This document shows, in pieces, positions 28,601 to 40,600 of a DNA stretch of 64,000 nucleotides (position 1 is the stretch's first letter; every line of letters begins with the position of its first letter). Source of the DNA: Notospermus geniculatus (Eukaryota > Nemertea > Pilidiophora > Heteronemertea > Lineidae); contig NMRB01000217.1 in assembly GCA_002633025.1 (NCBI GenBank), positions 289,981 to 353,980 on the forward strand, written 5' to 3'. The translations under genes were made by a program, and so were the position numbers. Under the pieces are notes generated by a model. That model was given only the letters and a program-made list of their open reading frames with translations, searched no databases and had not been told where the DNA came from.

Positions 28601-31600
28601 TCAAGGAAGGATAATAAAAACAAGGAGCTCTTTCAAGGAAGGATAATAAAAACTAATGAGATTCTCATCGTTGGTCATCACGCTGTGAGATTTGAGCACA
28701 TCAATTGTATCATATATTTCTGATTGTATAGAGACTAGTCAAAAATGAATCAAGCTCTCTTGATGATCACAAATCTATACGGTGGGAAACATGTTTTGCA
28801 GTTTTATGGTTAGTAGGAACAGAAACGCATTGTTGATTTTGTGAAAGCTGGTCAACGAAGCTTTCCATTCCATCAAGAATGAGAGCATATCAGACTAGCT
28901 AGGCTTTGACTCCAACACTGGCCATCAGCTAAACAGAGGATCAGGCTTGCCAAGAGTAGTTTGATTCTCAGGTAGATGAAACCTAACTCAGTTGCTCCTA
29001 GAACCTATCCAATGAGGACTTCTAAATCTTGTATACAACCAACTTTCACAAATCACAGTCAAACACAACCTTTGTTATGGGCATATAAAAACCAACTGAA
29101 GCCAAGTAAAGTGAAAACCCTTTGACTAGTTTTCCTCTTTTTGACTTCAGCCGATTTGAAATGGTCCCAGATGTTTCATGCTGGATACCAGCAGTGCCAC
29201 CTACCTCTTTCGGGATGAACGGAGAGAAGAAACAGTCAAGCAGTTTGAGAAGACTGAACGTCAGGTTACTGTCCATGGTCCCCACGATCTCCTTCACGTT
29301 GTTACGGACAAATTTGATGCAGTCCTGAAGGGACAAGACAAGGTTTTGAACATCTTGTGTAGGAATATGAAGAGTTTAGGAAGATATTTATATGGTTCAA
29401 GCTGGCGGATCAAAGGGTGACCCGCCCTGGGCCCAGTATGGAAGTAGGCAGGGATAAGCAATACTCACCTCCATAAAAATCTCAAAGAGCTCTGTCAACC
29501 TCGCCTTGTACGGCCAGATGGGATCAGGCAGCTTCTTCAACCAGCATTCAACGAATGGTTGCAGACCGAGGATGCTGGGTTCGAGGTAGACCATACCACA
29601 GCGGCTGACGGTGGCAGGGGATGCGACGGCCAGATCGGCTACCTCGAACATCATGGTCATGTCCTGGAAAGCAGTGAATTGTGATCATTGCGAAAGAATG
29701 GTAATGTGCAAGACTTCGAGTCAGCTATCAACTTGGATATTGCGTTAAGAATTTAACATTATACTGGAATACTGTCGGAGTGTCCAAAAGACCATTGCAG
29801 GAAAGTTACCTTCACTCTTTGGAGTGCCTTTTCATCACAGAGACAGGCAACGACCTGGCCAACCGCTACTGTGGGACGAACGCATGTGGTTTTGTTCACA
29901 AAACAGATATTCTGTGCCAGTGCTTCTTGGTCAATTTTACATCCCAATAGGCCACATATTGGTCATGGTACAGTATGTTTAGCGCAATCAGTGGCACTGG
30001 ATTCGAAGGGTTAAAAGCGAAAGATCCTCTTATCATAAACCTAACTCTTACCTCAGAAAGTTTGATGATCTCTCCACTGCTGAGACAAAGTTTCTTGTTA
30101 TCATCCAACACCGTGTTCATGTTCTCAATCCAAACGGCATCGACGGGGCCGTCAAAAACATACCACCGCTTGTCGGTGTCACCAGAGGCAGCACCGTGTC
30201 GGATCAGCGATGATAGGATACCATCAGTCCTGGAAATACGACATGATTCAATCAAACCTTCAAGGTCAATAGAGGAATCCCACTGACGTCATCAAATCAT
30301 GTGACTGGATGTCAAAATGACGCAAACTGGCGTCAATAGGGTGCTACATGTGGATTGACATTACAGCTGATGTGACGCGACAGCACACGAAATAACGTCA
30401 TTGCGTCATCGTGATGTTCCTTCAGGAAACACGTGGTCAATTTGACGTCCAGCGTTGACTTCATGACGTCACGTGGGATTCCTCTATACCTCACATTGTT
30501 AGCCCAGTCTTTCCAGGTCTTCCTGGGAAACTCAAGGAGCAGCTTATTCTGGTCATTAATTAATTCAGAAGAGATCAAGAGTCGAACCTGTGGCCTCTTG
30601 GACACGAGTCCGCTGTTCTTACCACTACACCACCATGGCTTCCAACTCAGCTTTAACACAGAATGCAATAACTTACCATTCATGGGTGAGCGGGTCGAAT
30701 TCACCATAGAGCTGACCCATGGTGATGGACTTGGGGTTGAGGACGTGGGTGTGAGTCGTTTCAAAGGGAGCTCCTGAAGGAGATATGGTACCCTTCAGGG
30801 CTGTGCTGGCCTTCTGTAGGGTCTCGTAACACTGGAATCAACAGAACAAGTTGTAAGTTGGTATTGTAGAGACAATCAGCATCAAATTGTCTCCATAGAG
30901 GCCTACCTACAACAACATTCTACCTTGAGTACACAACCAAATATCTGTAACAAAGTTTCCCTGGACCCCAGTATCATGACGGCAGGTCTTCCACAGCAGC
31001 TGGTCACAAGCCTTGGAAATGACTGCTGCCCTACATAAGGAGAGACTGTTTACAGCTTCCCCGAGACAAATCTGGGCCATCTGATGTCTGGATGCTACAT
31101 GTAGCTCATTCCAGTATAGAATCCACCCTAGCATCCTACAGTTGAGGAAGAAATCTCACCCAAAAGCTAGCTTCAGACAATTTAGTTACAATAAGTAAGT
31201 CTATAATCTGCTTACCATTGTTTTTCCAGAGCCAGTAGGCCCGACCAACATGAGGCCGTGTCTGACCACTGTCGTCTCGTAAAGCTGGATACACTTGTGA
31301 ATGAAACCATCCACGTCCTTCAGACCGTTCTTGATGCACGATTTCCTCAAGGACGTGTCAAGGTCACCATAGTCGATGGGTTCCTCCCTGGAAATGCGAG
31401 TGTCAAAACGTGAGGTTACAAAACCTGCGCTGTCAGAGAGGCCATCTCTACCACATATGGAGAATGGGTCTCACTGGGGATTGAACCTGGACCGTCAGAG
31501 GTGATAATCGCCGATATTTCCAATGCGCCACTCAGACCCCACCTAAACACAGCCCCAACCTGTATGCAATCACAAGTGACGTATCCCATTCTACAGAGGC

Positions 31601-34600
31601 AGAGCGCCCCCTATAAGAACATCACTTACTTAATGTTGGGGAAGAGATCCGACACGATACCATTGAAGAGTTTCAGATCATCCATCAAGAACTTCGGCAC
31701 GTTGACGTCGCGGATGGCACGTAGGGTGATCAGCTCCTCGCTCATGTCGGGGTTCTGACGCTTCAAGTTACCGGCAGCGGAGATGACGGATTTGACTGCT
31801 CTCATACCAAAATCATAATGATCCTGCAGAAAATGAGTACAATTTTGTGTTAAAATGAACTGAATTAATAAGAACTTGGCATAGATGTTGATCTCACCAA
31901 AAATTTCAACTTGAAAATTTTTCAGTGTTTGTTGGAAAGGTACGGTACGGTATTTAGGATGAATTCTCGGCTAATAATTTGAGAAACAGTTGCCTACCTG
32001 TGAACTGAGCTGTTCTGACGAAAGCTTAAATGTGGTCACAATCTTCTTGGCTAGTGCCTTGGCGACGGAGAATCCAAACGAAAACAGCGAGATCTCGGCA
32101 ATCAGGGCGTAATCTGGCACCATCATAGCAACAGGACGGAACAACGCCTTCAGGTTGTCAGGCAGCTCAGTCCTACCGGCGTAACCTGGGTTCATGGTGA
32201 TGAAGACAGCACACGACGCTTTGAGGGCGAGCTCTACGCCTTCAAACAGGAACCGATCAACCTGAAATATGGGATAGTCAATCAGTAACCATTTCAGATA
32301 AAATAGTGAACACAGCATGGAGGTCACTATAGGTCTCTGAAAATTCTACTAATGCATCCTAACACACACACACCACTGATCAAACGTGTGGCAGTCCAGG
32401 AAATCCCAGCGGATGTCACATTTGAGGAAAGTGTTACTGGCCTTGGTGAACCTGCACATTTCAATAGCTGACGTACTACGTAACAGCTAAACAGTAGCTT
32501 GGCCGAGTAGATCAATACACAGGCAATCTAACAGCCCTTGTTGACCATTCAGCGACATCCACCGGGTTTTCCTAGACTGCCACACAAACATGTCAACGAC
32601 CACACCAATTTTTATTAAAGAAATCTGAGCATTTAATCAATGTAAGGGATGAATGAGTGTCTTGATACTTTTCCAGGAGGTACTGATTCACCACAACTCA
32701 AGTCACATCACTCTTACTTATACTGGTCCCTGAACCAACAATGTTACAAACAGAACAAGAAAGAGAAAAAGTTTAGTCTGTCGAATTGTTGAATGGCTGA
32801 ATATGCTGCAACAACAGTTTGCACCACAACTGCGCCACGCCATCATTTAGATGTACCAGCGGCATCTAGGATGGCATGAAGTACAGGAAATTCAAGAAGC
32901 ACATAGGCGCTACAGTGGAACCTCCCTTAGCAGATACCTCTGCCATGTAGATCCCTCTCTAAAGAGACAAAAGTGCAGTCCCAAATTCGTCTTTTCAATC
33001 TGTCTTTGTGCTCAAGTAGAGTATAGCGGGCCAAGCCATGGAAGTGCACTGAATGTGTACACCGAATAATCGGCAATGTATGGAGATGTGTCACTTCCCG
33101 CTGGTTGGCCCGCTTTTTTTCTTTTCAATCTGTCTTTGGGCTCAAGTAGAGTACTGTAAAGCAAGATAATTTCGCGGCTGGAAATTTTCGCGAATCAAGA
33201 ATTATAGACATATTCGCTGCAGGATATTTTCGCGAGTCTCTGCCATTTTTTTTCAGTTTTTTTTCACGGACCGTATTTTTCACTTGCATGTACTCATATT
33301 AGTGACAGGAAATTTTTGCGACTCATACACTCTCGCGAAATTCGCGAAAATTTCCTGCACGCGAAATTTTCCTGCTTTACAGTATAGCGGGTCAAGCCAT
33401 GGGAAATATTAGAAGCTGGGAATATTAATAGCGGCAATATATGGAGATGTGTCACTTCCCACAAGTTGGCCCACTATACCCTACTCGACCCATCTTTGTC
33501 TCTCAATTGAGGACAGCATCTTTCAATCCCAAAGGTGTCCTCAGAGAGGTTCCACTGTAACTGCTAGAAGCATGATGAACGAACAGCAAGAAGCATGCAG
33601 TGATGGACAACCTATTCCTACCTTCATCACCTGTGCCCGGTGGATGACCATAATCTGCATGGCCACCACGGACAACACCTCGATATCGATGCGGTTGAAC
33701 TCGTCAAAGCAAGCCCAGGCTCCGCAGCTGGTCAGGTGAGAAATGGAACAAGAGTGTTAGGATGGGAACAGGATGTCAGATAGATCGGCCACCAGAGACT
33801 TCCACGCAAATTCCTGCATTTCTTGTCCCGAATTTGGCATTAGTGTGGTCCGATCCTTTTCATTCATTGACAAGAACCGAAACGAAACTGTTGACGCCGA
33901 AAAGCGACCTTTCTGTTTTGAACAATTCAGCCTTGTATAACCAATGCCCAGGGCCGACCACACAGAAAATCCGATAGTGCTTTCGATGCCTATCGGCGGT
34001 TCAGTTACTGGAATGAAATGGTCCATGGACCATGTGCTCACTGGGTTGGACATAATAGTCTAATGACATAGGGAGGTACATATCAGTTATGAGCAATCTG
34101 GGTCAAGTCATTCCCAGAAAAGACTTTGATGATTTTTGGGTTATGCCACCTGGCGGCCATATTGGATGTCCGATCGGGCCGAAACTTCACATGCACATAA
34201 AGGTCATCTGCAGGGGACCACATAGCACATTGGAGCGCTTTGGGTCAAGTCGTTCCTGAGTTACAGCACTTTGATGATTTTCGGGTTACGCCACCTGGCG
34301 GCCATATTGGATGTCCGATCGGGCCGAAACTTCACATGCACATAAAGGTCATCTGCAGGGGGCCACATAGCACATTGGAGCGCTTTGGGTCAAGTCGTTC
34401 CTGAGTTACAGCACTTTGATGATTTTCGGGTTACGCCACCTGGCGGCCATATTGGATGTCCGATCGGGCCGAAACTTCACATGCACATAAAGGTCATCTG
34501 CAGGGGGCCACATAGCACATTGGAGCGCTTTGGGTCAAGTCGTTCCTGAGTTACAGCACTTTGATGATTTTCGGGTTACGCCACCTGGCGGCCATATTGG

Positions 34601-37600
34601 ATGTCCGATCGGGCCGAAACTTCACATGCACATAAAGGTCATCTGCAGGGGGCCACATAGCACATTGGAGCGCTTTGGGTCAAGTCGTTCCTGAGTTACA
34701 GCACTTTGATGATTTTCGGGTTACGCCACCTGGCGGCCATATTGGATGTCCGATCGGGCCGAAACTTCACATGCACATAAAGGTCATCTGCAGGGGGCCA
34801 CATAGCACATTGGAGCGCTTTGGGTCAAGTCGTTCCTGAGTTACAGCACTTTGATGATTTTCGGGTTACGCCACCTGGCGGCCATATTGGATGTCCGATC
34901 GGGCCGAAACTTCACATGCACATAAAGGTCATCTGCAGGGGGCCACATAGCACATTGGAGCGCTTTGGGTCAAGTCGTTCCTGAGTTACAGCACTTTGAT
35001 GATTTTCGGGTTACGCCACCTGGCGGCCATATTGGATGTCCGATCGGGCCGAAACTTCACATGCACATAAAGGTCATCTGCAGGGGACCACATAGCACAT
35101 TGGAGCGCTTTGGGTCAAGTCGTTCCTGAGTTACAGCACTTTGATGATTTTCGGGTTACGCCACCTGGCGGCCATATTGGATGTCCGATCGGGCCGAAAC
35201 TTCACATGGACATAAAGGTCATCTGCAGGGGGCCACATAGCACATTGGAGCGCTTTGGGTTAAGGCGTTCCTGAGTTACAGCACTTTGATGATTTCTGGG
35301 TTACGCCACCTGGTGGCCATGTTTGAAGTCAAATCAGGCCGAAATTTGACATGCATGTAAAGGTCATCTAGATGGAGGTAAATATCAAATTTGAGCACTC
35401 TGCGTCAAGCCGTTCCTGAGTAATAGCACTTACTTGATTTTCAGGTTACGCCACCTGGCGGCCATATTGGATGTCCAATCGGGCCGAAACTTGGTATTTT
35501 TTAAGGTACCCCTCCAATGCATGTTTATGCAAGATATGAAGTTGCTCGGTGAAATAATGACAAACTGTGGCAGGTTCGTCACTTTTGTCGAACTTTGACC
35601 TCTGTGACCTTGAAAAGTAGGTCAAATCAAAAACCCGTTATATATGTTATGTATCCTTATTAGCTACACCTATGATAAAAATTTGGAGATGATCTAGTCA
35701 TTAGTTCAGGAGTTATTGCACTTTTTGTGTTTTTGGTTTCCGCCACCTGGTGGCCAAACTGAGAGTCGAATCGGACCGAAACTTGGTGTCGTGGGTCATC
35801 TGACCTAGGGGTATATATGTACCAAGTTTCAGATCAATAGCTCCAGCGGTTACGAAACGTGCCCTGCTAACGGACAACGACGACGACGGACGACGACGAC
35901 GACGGACGACGGACGCTGCACCATCGTAATAGCTCACCCCAGTGAGCTAAAAATGCGTTATAACTACCGGTAACTGTCGATAGGCGCCGGTAGCCCTATC
36001 GGACTTTCTGTGCGGTCGGCCCAGAACGGTATGGAAGGATGCAAGTGGAAGCCACTGATGGACTCATTTGACACAAGTCCTCAAAATGTGGTGCACTTTG
36101 GCGCAAAAATATTGCTATTGTGCTGAAATCATTAAACGGGAGTGAAAAATCCACTAATCCACGACTAGTGTGCATCGTCATACTAGTGAGTATGTGTGAA
36201 CACACTAGTGCATGTATGATCACACCAGTTTTTGAATGATCACACTAGTGTGTTTATGGCCACACTGGTGTTTGAATGGCTGTACTTGTTGGTGAAGGAT
36301 ATATTACATGTAGCATGTGACTTGTTGCACTAGTTTCTGAATGATCACATTAGTAGTTTTATGGTCATATTGTGTGTTTGAAGGAATCGGCAGCATATGA
36401 TGAGGGACTTGAGCAATTTTGAATCGCTATTTGCCAACTAGAGTTTCTGAAGGTGGATTTTTCACTCGTAACTGGTGAGATTAAGAAAATTGAGGGAAAT
36501 CTGAAAAGATATGGGTAAACGGTGGATGGACTGAGGTCAGTGGTGAGGGTTGCTGTTGTTAGGAGTGTCATTCACAGGAAAAGAAAAGCAAAATCTACAA
36601 GAATCTTCTGATGTGTTCGAGGTTATTCAGAGAAAGCTTGTGAGTTCTGGAGACGAGGTCTAGGAATTAGGAGGTCAGCGTTCTGAAATCTAAGGTGCAT
36701 ATGTTAGTCGGTGTCTGCACGCATCACACATCTCACCCTCTGTTGTTGGGCTTTCTGGATGGTGGTGATCTGCTGGGCGACCACGGACAACACCTCAATG
36801 TCGATGCGGTTGAATTCGTCAAAACATGCCCAAGCACCCGAACTGATGGAGTAAAACGCATTAGGATTAAACATACTGGTATGTTATTTTTTTCAGTCAA
36901 GTCTGAAACATGGTACTGACTCAACTGGGTCAGCCAGAAACTCAGGAATCATCCTCCCATAGCAGAGATTTGGTCTTGCTCCTCTTCATACACTTGCACG
37001 CAATGGTGTGAATGGATGAAGAAGTGCAAGGTAATGACCCCTGCTGTGGGAGATTTACAAGAATCTGCCTTCAAACAGTACTTCCCTAGTACAACAATCA
37101 TCACAAACACTAGAAACTGCATTCTCTACAAAGTTTTCATTCCAGTCCATAAATTCAAAGGAAAGAAGACGCAGTTGAAATCTTTTCAGGCTGCCTTAAC
37201 AAAGGGGCTTACAGTATCAGGAATAGATGAAAGAGTAATATGCAAATTTACCTTGCTAAACCCTTGAAGAACTTTCCCATAGCCATGAAATCAAGCTGGT
37301 CAGAGCAGTTGAATACAACACATTGCACAGCCAATGCCTTGGCCAAATCTTTGGTAGTTTCAGTCTTGCCAGTACCAGCTGGACCAGCGGGGGCGCCACC
37401 AAACTTGAGATGGAGAGCTCCAGTCAAGGTCAGGTAACACCTGTAGAAAAGCACAATGATTGGTCAATTGTTGCAGAAGCTGTTGGGAAATTGTAGAAAA
37501 TATGTACCAGTACAAATTTGTAAAATTATGGTAAAGCTTGATGAGTATCGACATCTAGCATTCTGAAGCTAAAGCCTCAATGAAAAACTTACCTATCGGT

Positions 37601-40600
37601 CAGCGGAGTGATGACCAGACGTCCCGAGTTACCCAGATACTCGTACATGTACGGGAACTCGGCGTTCACGGCACGACAGAACATGTTCTCTTCAACCCAG
37701 TAATACCTGAAAGATTCAACATCAGGAACCTTTTTTGAAAACTCGACACCAGACAACCATGCGACAAGGCCTAGTTGACAAGAAACTGCAACATAGGCAA
37801 GTGGACAGTTCATCGAGGTCCACCACACCCCTCAAAACTTCTTTGATGGAAAAGTGTATCGACAACCAATGAGCTTTGGCCTCTCATTATAATGAATAGA
37901 GTGTCCACCAATAGCATTCTTCCTCACCTCATCTGACTGATCCATTCAAATGCATTAGGATTCTCCACCTTTTCCGCCACGAGCGTACCGACGACGTCAC
38001 GAGCGTGCACCTCGATCACAATCAACGCTGATAGGATCTGTCTCTCCGTCTTTGTGAGGTCACCGCGGACAAGTTCTCGAAGGTCATCCAACTAGAATCG
38101 AATGGTGAAATATTTGTCAGATTATTGAGATTAAACTTCAAGTTCAGCCCAAAAAGCCATGAACTTAAGCAACGAAGAGTGTCTTGTCAGAAAATCAAGT
38201 TTAAGGCCCGTAGTTTAGAATGCTCCTCAATGTAAAGGAGTTCCTCAAGGTTATTGTTCTCCTGTTGAGAACAATAGCCTTGAGGAACTCCTTTACATTG
38301 AGAAGCATTCTAAAATACCGGCCGAAGTCTTCTTACCTGTTGCAACTGCAAGTTGTAGACACCGGGTATATCTTGGACTTCAAGACCGCTGGTGACGTCA
38401 GACGTCCAATACGCTTGACTGACCACGATGATCACCTGACCAGGCCAGCCAAGTACCCATTTCGTCCTCGGTACCTCTTTGTAATTCACGAGCGCCTCGC
38501 CGATGGTCTGCCTCAAACTCTCCCTCATGACGCGCTCAACTTCAAGCAGCCAGTCCTCGACGTTCCCAGTTGGGTACATGGTTTCTTTGAACGGCACGGC
38601 CTCCCCCTCTGCTGAGTACATACATGTGATCTTCAGATCATCCTCAAATTTAAGCTGCAATGACAAGACATGACACACGTCTAATAGCATTTCAACAAGG
38701 AGCTGCTTCTTCAACTTCCCCTACACGACATCCCCCCAACATCTCCCTCTTAGGCCATATCCCCTAAACACTGACTTGGCCATCTCCCGCTGGATACGGT
38801 ATTTGCTCCCCCTCCTGGATTTCTCCCCTACGGATCACCTCCCCAGGATATTCGCCACCAGACATCTTCTCGCTTATATTAGGACATCTATCCATCAACC
38901 TTGATGCGAGCTACCGGTACACGTGGCACACTCTGTTGTCGACGTCAAGTCAAAAGTAATGTCACTATGAGCCACTGCACAATCTCTATACACACTCCTT
39001 CATTACTTACCTTAGCAATATTCTCAAAACATTTCCTAAGATGTGGCTGGACGGCAGTCGGATCTTTCGTCTGCGACAGAATCTCGAGCAGCTCGTCATC
39101 GGACAGGAAGTAGAATCGTGGGAAGGCATTCCTCTTCGTCTCGAGGTATTCGCTGAGACCCTTCTGGACCTGGTCCAGGAGTTTGTTACACTCGCGCAGG
39201 TTGTCCAGGAGGCGGTTGTCAGGACAGAGTGAGATGACCTAAACGGAATGAAGACACCTTGATGTCAGTACACTTTTCACAAAAGTAAATACAACTGATG
39301 CAAATAATACACAATGTCATTACATCTCCTGCTTTCCTCATAACCGTCTCAAACAATAGGGGGCAACTTTATGATGCATATAGATTCAGTGTTCTCCACC
39401 AGATTTGATTTATATGGTTGGGCCGCCCTATTTTTATGAGGGGAGAACACTGGAGATCCACTTGAGAATGGTCGCTTGTTACCATAAATGGGGAAGGATA
39501 CGCAACAAGACCTAGGCAGAGGGCCACTTGAGGTCAAATTCTGCTACCTGCAGTCAGAGATCTCAGAGCCAGGATCACGATTTCCTAGTACATGTATCTT
39601 ACCGTGGGATTTTCCTTGGCGTTCTTCATGATCTTCCTCCAGATTCTCTCCATGGTCTGATATCGCTTGCTCTCCACCGGGAGCTGCCGATTGATGTCGT
39701 CAGAGCTGAAGATCGGCTCCAGGTAGAGCCACGACCGCTGACACAGCAGCCACTCATCCAACACATCCTGAAAGAGAGTGTTTTATGCTACAGATGCAAT
39801 AAGAGGATGGTTCCTGCTAAACTCAGTGTTGAATTGACATCTTCTGATTCAGAGTTCCTGATCGGGCCTTCTGAGCCACAACATTTTGGCAGCGATGCTC
39901 TTCGGTGAAACTTTGATCACTAAGGAGGAAAGTCCACGCTAGGACTCAGACCACGCACCCCCATGCATGAAATCTTTGTTCCCTGCTAAAGACACTTAGG
40001 TGAAAGGGCCAATGTTTTTACAAGACAGAGTAAGAAACGAACCAGGATTTCCAACCCCATTTCAGCACCTGGACTCGAACTCAGGACCTCTTGCATGGTA
40101 CGGGCAGTGGCTGAAACACTAGGCCACAGGCTCTTCCTGTCATGATGTCAAATACGTCAACCCACCTGTGTCGTACGTAGCTTGTTCTCCCACGTACTGA
40201 TACGCTCTTCAAACGGCTTCTTGAATGGCGAGAATGACATACTCTGTGTCATCACAATATGATCGTCGAGAAGCTGTGAGATGTCTTCAGACGCTTTAAG
40301 GATGTACGTCCCAGTGTTCTTGTACGGCATAATCTCAAACTGCACCGGACCCCACTCTCCTTCCATTTTATCGAGGGCCTGTTCGATCGAGTATTCCTTC
40401 CCGGCCACCTCAGCAATTTTCGAGATGACAGAAATGTGATCCTGGAGTTTCATTTCTAAGCATTTGCTGAATGTTAGGGTAGCCTTGGGTCGGATCGGGA
40501 AGCCGAGATCGCTGGAGAGGCTCTCCCAATGTCTGTTTCTCATACCAGGGTTCCTTAAGCCTTGGATAAGGGGGATGAAGGGACGGAAGTCTTCGATGAA

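Larger units (their letters stand above)
26858..29204. other. Intron between exons 32 and 33
   Basis: 2.3 kb without coding evidence. It holds a foldback element (27984-28170), a three-unit 32-bp repeat (28558-28655) and otherwise unremarkable A/T-rich sequence. Confidence 0.75.

Noticed and set aside
34080-35300. CRISPR array
   Set aside because: Units are contiguous 145-bp repeats without spacers, in an animal intron.
40065-40136. Functional tRNA gene
   Set aside because: A and B boxes are present but no complete cloverleaf or acceptor stem can be formed; it fits a SINE head.
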